NCBI GenBank assembly: GCA_035771175.1
Contig: CM069593.1
Coordinates: 14,211,908-14,275,907, forward strand
From: Paratinospora sagittata
Taxonomy: Eukaryota > Streptophyta > Magnoliopsida > Ranunculales > Menispermaceae
DNA length: 64,000 bases
Direction: 5' to 3'
The notes under the pieces are model-generated. The model saw nothing but the letters and a program-made list of their open reading frames with translations. It had not been told where the DNA came from and did no database searches. Both the position numbers and the translations under genes were made by a program. Positions 12,599 to 23,393 of the stretch are shown piece after piece (position 1 is the stretch's first letter; each line of letters begins with the position of its first letter).

Positions 12599-12722
12599 TC
12601 TTTTGAAAACGAGGATTGCGAAGGAGATGAAATTTAAGAAGCTTAGATCAAGAGAGGAGAAGAGAATGCAATAACAGATTGGGAGTTCAGATGTCTTCTG
12701 ATGATGGAAGGGTAGAATGAAA

Positions 12723-12730
12723 TTTATAGA
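12723..12730 (-). promoter_or_regulatory. TATA box of DRP4C copy 1
   Basis: On the minus strand this reads CTATAAAT, 125 bases before the chosen ATG at 12598. Its place makes transcription start near 12690-12700 likely and excludes the longer N-terminus from 12811. Confidence 0.55.
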
Positions 12731-12839
12731 GAACCTACAGCATTGGACCTGGGAATATACATCCTTTTTTTCTTTTTCTTTTTTCCTTTTTTTTAATTTT
12801 CCCTTTATCATTGTTATTATTATTACTATTATTATTTAC

Positions 12840-14040
12840 TTTTGAACTAAGTAATTTGATGACAACCCAAACACACTAGTCCATTACATGTATCTGCTTC
12901 TTGGACTCTCTCCTTTATTTTTATTTCTTTATTTTTATTTTTATTTTATTTTTTTTGTTGGTCTATAGTATTTGTTATAAGACCATTGCATACATACAAA
13001 TAATTGAAAATCTTTAAATATAAGGATAGTTCCAACAACTAAAATGGGAAACAAATGCCCATACATAGGCTCAGTAGAGCTACAACTTACCTCATATGAG
13101 ATTGAGAAGATTCGAACTCTTCACCTCATCCTTGAGGAAACTTAGATGTCTAATTAGGTGAGATACTGATCATTGGCTATTCTTTTCTTTATTAATAAGT
13201 TATATTTTTTAAATTTGTAGTTAGTGAACTTTTATTCTCAAACGAGGAATCAAACTTGAAGCAGAGGCTAAAGTCACAACAAAGGAGTGCTAGCTTGACT
13301 CTTGATTCCTAAAAGCAAGGTGGCTGTCACTCTCCTTGTTGGAGAAACCAATCAGAAATTGTGCTTTCTCTGGTTTTGTACTAGAAATAATAGTATTCCC
13401 TTATTCTGTTCTTACTTTTCGTACAGTTTTTTTTTTTATTTTTTTTTATTTTTTATAATCTCCTTCAATGACTTCGTTTCTTCGCTTGCAAGTTCTTGCT
13501 ACTTACATCTTCTCAAGAGACAAAAGGGTCGTACAATGTAAAAAAGTTGAGTCAAGTCTTTTTATAAGTCACTGGGTCACCTACTTGGAAGAAACCTTTA
13601 AAGGGCTTTTAGCCCAGGAGTTACGGGATACAGTGTCGTCAGCAATGGTGACAAAGCAAAAGCTAAGCAATCTTGTTTTCTTCTGCAACTTCTAAGGAAG
13701 CCGAGGAAGAAGATGGAAAATAAAGCATTTTCTCTTGTGGAACGATTGCCTTCCAATTTCCATGTGTGGACCCACTAGATAGTGATTTTCTTGAACTGGA
13801 GAAAGGAATGGAAAAAAGAAAGGGTCTGTGTTTCCTGTTAATTTGATGTAGCCATTAATTATTTAATTTTCAATTACATTTTGCAACTCCATTCTGGACT
13901 TTTTAAGATCTTCTACTTTCAAGACGCAAAAAGTCTTTTAAAACGTCCATTTCTTCTATATTTCAAGTTAACAACACAAATCTTATAATAACACAATCTT
14001 CAAGCTATCATCTTAACATAATCCATTTTGGACTTTCAAG
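12840..14040. other. AT-rich intergenic region, no gene recognised
   Basis: Upstream of DRP4C copy 1. Contains T-rich low complexity (12930-12960 and 13425-13455). A segment at about 13030-13170 has a box-B-like gagttcgaatc on the minus strand, faintly recalling a SINE, but no box A or ends are clear. The few open frames lack coding character. Confidence 0.4.
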
Positions 14041-15014
14041 TTAACTAATCAGGTGTAAAGGGTCACACTTGATTAGTTGGAAGACAGTCCAGCCGATGAG
14101 TAAGGGTGGTCTTGGAATAGGCAACATCATGACAAGAAACAAGGCACTCTGTGCTAAATGGTTGTGGAGACTTTTCAACGATCATCAATCTTATTGATCT
14201 AGGGTTATCACAAGAAAATATGGTCCAACTGATTTGGGTAGGAGAATCGTCCCTATCATTAGAACTACATTTAGAAGCCCATGGAAGTTTATTGCATCAT
14301 TACTACCCGATTAGTCACCAAATTTGAACCCGATTGTGGGGGACGGTTCTTGTTTCTGATTTTGAAAGGATCTATGGTTATGCGACCTCCCCTAGCTTAA
14401 CTTTTCCCTAGACTTTACCACATCTCAGTGTCTCCAAATCACAACATCTCACATTTTATCTCAAGTATTAATAATCAAAATATTATTCAGAGGAATTTTC
14501 TTCTCCCAATCACCCTTTTCGTAGGCCAACAAGTTGAACTTAACTCTTTGGTCTCCTTGGTCAGCCGAGTGCGTCTATCCCTTGGTCGTGATAGGTACTC
14601 ATGGTCTCTTCACCCATCCGAATCCTTTTCTTGCATATCTTTATTCCAATTCCTCATTGATAACACTACCCTTCATCTTTTTCATCATACATCTTCTATT
14701 TGGAAAGCTCACGTACCATCTAGAATTAAAGTGTTTTGATGGATACTGTCCCATAACAAGGTTAATATAGGTGACATCCTTCAACGAAGATTTCCATACA
14801 TCACCCTCCTTCCTCATGGATGCTGGTTATGCCTACAGGACGTGGAATCCATTGATCACTTATTTTTTAGATGTTCATTTTCGTCCACAATGTGGGAGGA
14901 ATGGCATGCGAGATTGGGTAACAGGTTTAGGGTCCCATTTTCGTGTGAGGAGTGCCTTCCATTGGATAACACCCATGTGTTGCAAGGTCAGGGCATTAAG
15001 GTTATGAGGGTTGC

Positions 15015-16246
15015 TGTCACGACGTCCCTGACGTAGGCTGACATCATGACCGGCACAATGTACTATACACTGTACATACCTGTATACAGTATACAATACA
15101 CTGTCAGCATTCACGTACTCTCACAATCCATCCCAAACTTACAGAATTTTTTTTTTCTTTATACCACACATCAAATCCAATATAGATCTCCATAATCATT
15201 CCATTTATTCCACAAATGAAATTCATACATGACATCATTCCAAGCATTATATAAGATTACCACACAACCCATCTAACTGATAGTATATGTATAGTATGTG
15301 ATAATTATACATATCAAAATAACAAGAATATAATCTCTTGCCTCCAAGCATACGTATACGTACTAGACGAAGGTTCACGTGTCACGGAGTTTTCCTTTTT
15401 CCTTTGAATTAATACCTGAAATGTTTCACTATTCACTATTTATTTCACTATTCATCCGAATGTTGTAAATTGTATTAAAATTGTCCAACGGTCTCCAAAA
15501 ATCATAAATTTGAATCTAACAACATATTTGGGATTCTAATAGTCCAGGGAGCATTTTCTACCATTCTAGCGAAGTTTCATTTACGTTGGGTCAAAACCCA
15601 AATTCTTGAAAACGCCGTAAAACGGCTCCCATAACAAAAATTACTCCGCTAGAAAGGTTACAGCTAGCTTAGATAGTAATTTTACGACGAAAAATAGCAA
15701 AAATGGCTTACCACTGGTTCGGATCTCCCTCCTTTTCCCCTTCCTTCTTCCTTCCTTCCGTTTCTTTCTCTCGGCTCTTCTTCTTCTCCTTCTTGCAAGT
15801 TCTTTTTTTTTTCTTTTCTTTTCTCCTTTTTTTTTCTTTTCTTTTCTCTTGTCGGCAAGCATTGGATGAGCATCTTCTTTTTTTTATTATTATTATTTTA
15901 TTTGATTTTAATTTTGATCTCATGCTCCTAGACTCCCTTTATTAACTAACTCCTCCATCAAATTTCATTAAATTCATTCAATCATAATCAACTCCACATT
16001 TTTAAGTACCCAACCCCATAAATTAATCAATTTACTTCACCTTCATTTTTTTTTTTATAGGCTGATCTCATATGTATCATCTTCATTTCATAATTTTATT
16101 TATTTACTAATTATACACGCGTATATTTAGCGCATACGTATCAAATACGTGTATTATCACGTGTATATTTAGCTTATATATATAAAATACGTGTATTATA
16201 CGTGTATTTCAATGTATGTATTTAATTAAAATTACGGGATGTTACA
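15015..16246. mobile_element. solo LTR, Ty3-type, nested in the LINE
   Basis: The interruption begins TGTCACGACGTC and ends GATGTTACA, so it has the TG...CA ends of an LTR. The start TGTCACGAC and end TGTTACA are typical of many plant Ty3/gypsy LTRs. It is flanked by gttgc (15010-15014) and attgc (16247-16251), a 5-bp target-site duplication with one mismatch. No primer-binding site or gag-pol is present, so it is a solo LTR of 1232 bp left by recombination. It contains a C/T-rich tract (15720-15850) and a 42-bp tandem repeat. Orientation is not assigned. Confidence 0.7.
16117..16200. repeat. 42-bp tandem repeat inside the solo LTR
   Basis: Two adjacent 42-base units, 16117-16158 and 16159-16200. 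They share acg-gtatatttag at the start and aaatacgtgtattat at the end and differ mainly in the middle. Each carries ACGTG-type cores, so they could be LTR promoter sub-repeats. Confidence 0.7.
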
Positions 16247-16595
16247 ATTGCATTGTTTTCAACTATGTGGCTGATATAGATTGAGCGAAATCGATGTGTT
16301 TTTGAGGATGTCTCTAAGGATCATGACAGCCTTTGGAATGAGATCATTGTTACAGCTTCTTCTTGGATTGTTGCGTTTAATCTCAACAAGGGGAACTCCA
16401 TCAACGAGTGGATTAGAAATTGGGCGTGTCTCATGGAGTGTGTTTGTTTTTGTCCTTATTGTTTTGTTAGTTGTCTTGTTTCCATGTTCTTGATATGCTT
16501 TTATTTCGCTGCTTTGAGTTTGAGTAATCCCGGTACTCTTATCTTTATTTTGATTATTAATATATCTGTTGTTTCTTATAAAATAAAATAAAAAA

Positions 16596-17277
16596 ATCTT
16601 GACTTGCTGGAATATATGGAACATGAGAAATCTTCAAGCTTTCAGAGGTTCGAAGCAGAAAATTTCATCTAAGCAAGATGCAACATATTGTAAGTTTGAC
16701 CTGTACAAGAGTATTCACTCTTCAGTTCACTATCAGTTGAATAGAAGGAATGCTAAATGGAATCCTCCTTTGGGAGATGATTTAAAAATGAATGTGGATG
16801 CGGTTATAGACAGCAACTCAGGTATCATTGGTATTGGCATAATAATCAGGAATAATGTGGGAGCAGTTATTGCAGCAATGGCTAAGAAGATTCCGAGCTT
16901 AATGTCAGTTGATGTTGCAGAAGCATTGGCAACTAGAGAAGGTTTGAATTTTGCTAGAGAAATGGTGTTCCTGTCAATATCTTGGAAGGTGATTCTTCTA
17001 AGGTGTGGAAGGCCTTGGTCAGGAGAGTCCTAACGGTATTGATGAATTTTCCCTCATTATAGATGATTGTATATAGCTTTTGGGTTCATTCTCTAACATC
17101 TCATGCAATTTTGTGTATAGAATGCAATGTTGCAGCTCATAGATTAAGTCACCTTGCTTTTTGTGTACAGGATTATCTTGTTTGGTTGGAGGATATTCAC
17201 CCAATTATTTTGGATATTTGTACAAGTTGAATCTTGTCATGATTAATGAAATTCCTTGTTCTCTCAAAAAAAAAAAA
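16596..17277 (+). mobile_element. second LINE tail with RNase H domain
   Basis: A separate LINE 3' end abuts the poly(A) tail of the previous one. The open frame 16599-17033 reads TCWNIWNMRNLQAFRGSK, then the RNase H start DDLKMNVDAVIDSNSGIIGI with GIIIRNN and AEALATREGL, the usual plant LINE RNase H sequence. Coding character fades after 17030. The element ends at a poly(A) run after ttgttctctc (about 17262-17277). 5' truncated and inactive. Confidence 0.85.
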
Positions 17278-17533
17278 TAACGCAATCTTATATAATAACA
17301 TGTAAACAAACAAACATATACTAATTTATCATATTCATTAGTAAGTACTGCAACGGGTAGAAGAAGGAGAAAAAAAGCCAGCATACAACATTAAAATGGG
17401 TCTAACAACCCTGATCCAAAAGCTGGTAACAAAAAGAGTAAAGAAAGATGAAATAAAAACAAGAGAAGACACATTACTTCAAGTGCATCTAAGTCGAGAA
17501 AGATTGAACAGAGCTGATGATCAGTCCATTGGA

Positions 17534-19570
17534 TCACTCAATTGCTATCTGGTCCATAACTTTAGCTAAAACCTCCTTGGATTCATTGAGCAAATTAACA
17601 CTCTTGTTGAGTTTCTCACGTTTCTTAGCAATCGAAGGGCCTTCCTCTAGCAACCTCTCCAGACCTCCTCCCTTACTTCCTCCCATGAATTCCTTAACAA
17701 CTTTTGCTTCCATTTCCTGATTCACCAATATCTTCATGCTCATCAGAATATGCAAGGCCAAGCTATCCACAAGCCTCAGCATCACAATCTTCCAGTAAGA
17801 AGTAGTTCTCATTTTCAGATCGAAAGCTTGCTCAGCTTCTGCAGCATGTTGTCTCAGATGACCAACGTCAACTACACCAAAACCAGAAATTTCAATATTA
17901 GATGACATATTAGGGTCTGCAAGAATTCCCTTCAGAGATTCTTGATACTTCATCAGATTAGTCCAAGTATTTGCATATTCTGGATTTGATGTATAGTCAC
18001 CGGTCCTCTCCATCTGAATCATTTCTTCTATATAGGCAAATGACCTTTCCCTCAACTTTGCGATGAGATTATATGCCGCCTTTCTGAAGGAAGATTGCAA
18101 TTGTTGGTAATTTTCAGTGTGTAACATAAGAATATGCATCACTACGCCTTCTATGTAATTCCAAACTTTGCAAACAAAGCTCACAGGAATCGTAGCAACT
18201 TGCTTCAGTTTTTGTTGCATGAGGGTAGTGAATGGGGGGCAAGGCAGAAAATTCGGAAGCCCAACTTTGGAACTTTCACGAAGAACATTGATTTCTTCCA
18301 TCAAGAAACGATTATTCGTGCAACATGCCTCATCAGCTATAATAGTACTGGAATGAAGTTGCCCAGAATACTCATTGAGCATCTCCACAATTCTTGCAGG
18401 ACAATGCATAGAATCATCATCAGGAAATTCATCAAATTCACCTCTGAGAAGAAGCTTACCAAGAGAGTCTTTGGCAGACCCAATAATCTGAACAAAAGCA
18501 GTCATTGCTTCAGCAACATTGTTCAATTTTCTGGGTAAGCTATTAAGCTCAGAAACGCCGTGAGCATGCTTCTCATCAATCTTCTTGATGATATCTGGAA
18601 GGCATTTTCCTATGATTGTTGCCTGAATTTTAACCAGTCTTTGAGCCAGGACTGGAATTCCAACCATTGATTTATCAATCATAGAAAGCAGAGGATGTGT
18701 TTCAAACAACAAAGCTTCCTCAGCTCGCGCATCTTCGTAAGTTTCATCGCCAATGCGATTCCTTACAGAAACATAACCAAGCCCAATATTCACATCATCA
18801 GCAGTGACCTTCTCCAGCAATCCTTCCGGTGCTTTATCGGCTTTTGTGACAACAGCAAGTGTTCTCTCGCCGGACTTGTCGACGCTTTGCGACATTCTTA
18901 TCGATTCACAAGTAGGAAAATCAACAGTAGCAGATAGGACATTAAGAATTATGGTTTCCTTTTGAGTAATATACTCCATTATGATTTTGGAAATCTGTTC
19001 ATAGATGTCTTGAGGTTGGCCATGAACTGGGACTCTGGTGATACCGGGCAAGTCCACCATAGTGAGATCAGGAACTCCTTTCTTCCTCACAACAAGGGTG
19101 ATGGGATTATCAGAGACACCCTTTGCTTTTCCTGCAATTTCCTCTGTTGCAAAATTGATTGCATTGGCAATGTCCTCTTCAGATGTTGGAATGGTCTTGC
19201 CTTGGTACTCTAAGAACAATTCAGGTTCTGATTTGTGATAATGGCTCCCTTGCAAGCGCATTATGAGTGGCACCCTTGTGCAGATTCCCTGGCCACGAGG
19301 TAGGCTAATTCCGGCAAGTGATTCGAGAACGCTGGATTTGCCGCTGGATTGGTCTCCAACAACAACAATTGTTGGAAGTTGGATGCCTTCCTTGGTGACC
19401 TTTAAGTCCCTGAGACGATCAACAGCGTCAAGAAGATGGCGAATGCGGTCATTGTATTGATAGAAGAAAGGTACTTCTGCAACAGAATTGACAAACTTCT
19501 TGTCAATTGTTGCAAGCTTCTTGCTTGACCCCTCAGAATTTTCAAGGGAGACTGCCGTTTTCTTTTTCAT
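17534..19570 (-). CDS. DRP4C: dynamin-related GTPase, DRP4C-like, copy 2
   Basis: Intronless 678-aa paralogue of the gene at 10592-12598, same strand. GTPase motifs are intact: GDQSSGKS (residues 72-79), CTRVPLIMRL, VDLPGITRVP, VVTKADKAPEGLLEK. The G domain is almost word for word that of copy 1. The N-terminus (MKKKTAVSLENSEGSSKKLA), the linker around YSGQLHSS and the stalk differ more. The C-terminus ends at VMDQIAIE, five residues shorter than copy 1. This is a tandem duplication followed by divergence of the stalk. Both copies keep full-length frames, which argues that both are under selection. Promoter features lie at 19647-19724. Confidence 0.93.
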   Translation of the reverse strand: MKKKTAVSLENSEGSSKKLATIDKKFVNSVAEVPFFYQYNDRIRHLLDAVDRLRDLKVTKEGIQLPTIVVVGDQSSGKSSVLESLAGISLPRGQGICTRVPLIMRLQGSHYHKSEPELFLEYQGKTIPTSEEDIANAINFATEEIAGKAKGVSDNPITLVVRKKGVPDLTMVDLPGITRVPVHGQPQDIYEQISKIIMEYITQKETIILNVLSATVDFPTCESIRMSQSVDKSGERTLAVVTKADKAPEGLLEKVTADDVNIGLGYVSVRNRIGDETYEDARAEEALLFETHPLLSMIDKSMVGIPVLAQRLVKIQATIIGKCLPDIIKKIDEKHAHGVSELNSLPRKLNNVAEAMTAFVQIIGSAKDSLGKLLLRGEFDEFPDDDSMHCPARIVEMLNEYSGQLHSSTIIADEACCTNNRFLMEEINVLRESSKVGLPNFLPCPPFTTLMQQKLKQVATIPVSFVCKVWNYIEGVVMHILMLHTENYQQLQSSFRKAAYNLIAKLRERSFAYIEEMIQMERTGDYTSNPEYANTWTNLMKYQESLKGILADPNMSSNIEISGFGVVDVGHLRQHAAEAEQAFDLKMRTTSYWKIVMLRLVDSLALHILMSMKILVNQEMEAKVVKEFMGGSKGGGLERLLEEGPSIAKKREKLNKSVNLLNESKEVLAKVMDQIAIE

Positions 19571-19646
19571 TTTGAGCTTCTTCTTGTTTAGGAGGGTCGA
19601 TCGGTTTAAGTTGAGAAAGGTGAAGAGGGTGATGGTGATGATGATA

Positions 19647-19724
19647 TATATATATAGGTATGCAAGTAGAGTAGAACAACAGATTTATATATATAGGTAT
19701 GCAAGTAGAGTAGAACAACAGATT
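19647..19724 (-). repeat. perfect 39-bp tandem duplication carrying TATA, upstream of DRP4C copy 2
   Basis: Units 19647-19685 and 19686-19724 are identical. On the minus strand each unit ends in CTATATATATA, a TATA-like element, giving two candidates 77 and 116 bases or more before the ATG at 19570. It lies in the 5'-flanking region, so transcription may start from either copy. Confidence 0.85.
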
Positions 19725-20979
19725 CAAAAAACCTTGGAAACTCAAAAGACGGGTCTTGAGAAGTTCAATCGCGAAACTGGGCGGCACTGGAAGATGCATG
19801 GAAAACTTAAAAGTCGATCTTAAGCAAAGCTCAATGCAAAGATATTGCAATTAAATTGAAGGAAGCAAAGTACGAAGTGGCAAAAACATAACGAGTCATT
19901 CGAGAAGAGAGTCTGTTGCTGTTGATCTTTCCCAAGGTGTAGGAATTTATCATGGCTTTGAAACAAGGATCAATCTACCAAATTCTTTATGTGACCGTAT
20001 CAGCTTCACGTTTAATTTTTCCATTTAAACTTCTTTTATGCTAAAGCCTAATAAATAAATATAAATATATATATATGGGTGAATGGAAATTGACATTTGG
20101 CTTATTGAAACAATTGCACAAGCAGGAAACTGCTTGAACTTATTCGAAGCCTTTTTGGGGATTCTTACATGAGAATAATAGACTGTTCCTATGCCCTATA
20201 TCGATTAATGTCACTATGTAATATCATATCATATCATATCTAAATTTTGTCTAATTCCTGTAAGCTTTCAAGTTTGCATGCATATAAAGCTGTCCCGTTC
20301 TTCCAAATTCCCAATGTAAATCGATAGAATGTTTAAATATTATTTCAAGATAAAGAATGCCTTCAGAAGTAAATGACCTTTTATACCATGTTATAAGTTA
20401 CGCATAAATCAATTAGAGAAATGATTTTGAACTATAAAAATGTGAAGTTAGTTCTATTCTTCCACAAGATTTACCTGATCATCAGACATCAGTAAATGCA
20501 CAGTTTTCTCATACAACAATCCAGATGTCTCCTTTCATTATATACAAACACACAACTCACAAAAATGTTTTAAGAAAACCAAAATTCTCAAAATATGTCA
20601 AAGACCTTTCTATCTACAGAAGTCTTCAAAAACTGAAAGCCAACACAATATAAGCCCTTGACATCAACTAAATTCCCAATAACTGCCATAACAAGAAAAA
20701 GTTCCTTTCATCAGATAGATCTCTCTTTTCAAAATATCAGCGCCTATCACCTTTTCCAACTCCTCTGCAATCTGTGTAAACCAGAGTGAATCCTGAGTAA
20801 GAGATTATCTTCTTGTGGCATTGCATGTCTGCACTTCATTACAACTACTTTCATTTTGAGAATTTGCAGTGGAGAAAACAATAGAATGTACCATAATGGA
20901 TCACATCAATACACTCCAAGAACAGAAAACCTAGCAATTTGAGCATAGTTGTCAGTTAAGGCGGACCCAATCCTGAAGC
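19725..20979. other. spacer between DRP4C copy 2 and YIP4
   Basis: AT-rich, without recognisable coding sequence. Holds the distal promoter of DRP4C copy 2 and, from about 20500-20979, the likely YIP4 3'-UTR (minus strand). A short (atatc)n-like run sits near 20220-20240. Confidence 0.45.
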
Positions 20980-23328
20980 TCATGGGAAGAAACATATCTT
21001 GATGAAAAATGCCAGAGCAATCTGCAGCACAAATGATGCTACCACCACCACAAAGAGGTCACTTCCCTCTGCGTAGGACCTTATGTTGAGTGCAACAAAC
21101 CAAGCTGACAATGAACCAGTAACGAGTATGATGACCCATCGCACAAGCTCCACTGGTATGACCAGCAGAAACTGAAAATTGTTCAGGAATAATATATAAG
21201 AGGTAAAAAAAAGATAATAATAATAATAATTAAATAAAAAACTTACCGAGCATCTCACGCATGATTTGAAGTAAACAAAAGCAACCCACAAAAAGGAAAA
21301 TACATTGGAGTACATTTGAAAGTGAAAAAAGATGGTCCAAAAAACACCTGCACAGTTTTTTTTTTTTTTTTTTTCTTGCTTTGACTTCAATGACAAGGGC
21401 AATATAGCTTTTTCAATAAGCAAAAACTAGGATTAGGATAAAGCCTAGTAAGGAGTACTTTGGCCAACCAGATAAATTTATATAATATTAAACGAGCATT
21501 GCTCTTCTTTAATCTTGAAGCAAGGATATAATATTTGCATAATATCGAGTAAATCCCTACACAATGTGACTTGAGTAAGCCAATAATGTAGCACTCAAGA
21601 GTATTGCTACGCAATTATATGTAGCTTGAAACCCCCAACTTCCACATGCACCATGCCACCCACGTTGCAGAGGTGGGGCTTGAATTACTGCTTTAGCAGC
21701 CAACTACTAAGTCCCACCAGCATGTCGTGGTCATTCACCAGGGTCAGGAAATTGACCAGCGACAATTGAATGAACTCTTCCAGGACTATGTTCCACTCCT
21801 GTTTCTTGACACAAAAAACACTCGAAAACATGGAAAATCAAATAAAATACGAAGCCGTAGGCAAATGGATACTTACAGAACTGAGAATAAAGATGGACAG
21901 AGAGTATCCCCACATGCACCAAAAGCGTACAAGACTTGCATTTGATCCAAGATACCGAAGTAAGAAGTAAAATGCCGTTGGCACTAGAAGGGCATAACCA
22001 TATATTCCACAAGATGCCAACTTTATATAGCTGACATTGAAGCTCCATAGCATGCTAGCATCACTTTTTTTATCCATCAAGTATGTAGCACAGTTTCCAA
22101 GGGCAGAAACCACAAATACCAGTGACGTGGAGATCCAAATAAGCCCATACCTAAAATAGGACAGAAATAAACACAATAGCCCAATAAGATATAAATGAAC
22201 AACAACAAAATCAGCGGCTAAAAACAAGAGTATCAAATATAAGACAACTAGACTTGTACATAGATGGGATGGATAACATACACAAACCTCTCTCACTTGA
22301 TATAGATCAAGAGTCAATTTTGCTTCAATAATCTCATTGCAGGCCATTGAATGTGGACAACAACCCAACTTAAAGCATTTCAAAGCACAGGAAAGCAGGA
22401 TACATTACCTTCCATCTTGGCCTGGCTACATATTATCTGTTTTTCTTTCTTTTTTTAGAGTAAACAAGCAGTTGTATTAAAATGAGCATAAAAACTTGTT
22501 CTACAGCCAAAGTGGACTACCAGTTATCTTTTTTTAAGAAGAAACAAATAAATAATATATATATATATATATAATGAGTACAACCTAAATAGAGTAATGG
22601 CGGATTCAAAACCCCAGCTAAACTCCCAGCAAGAACTAACAAGCACTCCAATTTCTAATCCAATCAGAAATGGAAAGTCCCCCTGCAAGCTTCGAAGAAG
22701 CAATCCAACTTGCAGCACACCAAACAATCTCATCCCATGATTCCCCAAACTCAGATACAACATTATCAAAAGCCCTCCTATTCCTTTCCAACTATATGCC
22801 CCACAAAGTAGAATTCCGCCCTCCGTCCGTGGATGGATAGAGGAACAAGGCTAACGGATCATTCCTTCCCATGCTGATGCATCATGCATCTAAGTGACAT
22901 ACTTGGAAAGTAAGCAGGAGAGAGATACTGATCGATGCTAGAAGGGATAAAGAGGGAATCACTACTAAAAGCTGACCCACTTGTGCCACAACTTCCTGGA
23001 AACCTCACAATCAATGAACAGGTGATCCAAGGATTCGCAGGTTTTAGGGCATAATAGAAAACAATGAGGCGAGTAGCAATGCCTGACTACATATTATCAC
23101 CCTTCCCTGACCCCAAAAATATGATTAAAAAAATCCCCAAACAACTATTTTCCAATGCATGTGGAGGATTATATCCTACATGCCCTGCAGCTTCAAGAAG
23201 TAATAAGCAAGTTCCTCAGGAAAAAAGGGAAATACAGATATATATATATATATAGTTTGACCCATGATTCTGGGATTGGTTGATGTTGTTTCATGCTAAT
23301 GTGAGGCTAGCAATCCTCCTTGGGAATG

Positions 23329-23393
<65 letters not shown>

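Larger units (their letters stand above)
14045..16595 (+). mobile_element. LINE 3' half, interrupted by a solo LTR
   Basis: On the plus strand, about 14045-14175 reads SHLISWKTVQPMSKGGLGIG then TRNKALCAKWLWRLF, the conserved segment after the RT of plant LINEs. Around 14700-14950 is a zf-RVT remnant with C-W-L-C and D-H-L-F-F-R-C-S-F. The frame breaks at 15014 where an LTR is inserted, and LINE sequence resumes at about 16252 (ERNRCVFEDVSKDHDSLWNE across stops). It ends in an A-rich tail near 16577-16595. Multiple stops make it inactive. It lies between the two DRP4C copies, antisense to them. Confidence 0.85.

Noticed and set aside
12599..12811. 71-residue N-terminal extension of DRP4C copy 1
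   Set aside because: Lys-rich low complexity, absent from copy 2, and a TATA box lies inside it.
13030..13170. Possible SINE with a box-B-like gagttcgaatc on the minus strand
   Set aside because: No convincing box A, tail or target duplication.
13302..13695. Two plus-strand open frames upstream of the repeat nest
   Set aside because: They run through T-rich tracts, with no homology signal and no splice logic.
15641..15923. Lys/Arg/Glu-rich open frames on the minus strand
   Set aside because: They are translations of a C/T-rich tract inside the solo LTR, not genes.
19640..19730. CRISPR-like array
   Set aside because: Only two adjacent units without spacers in a plant promoter. It is a simple tandem duplication.
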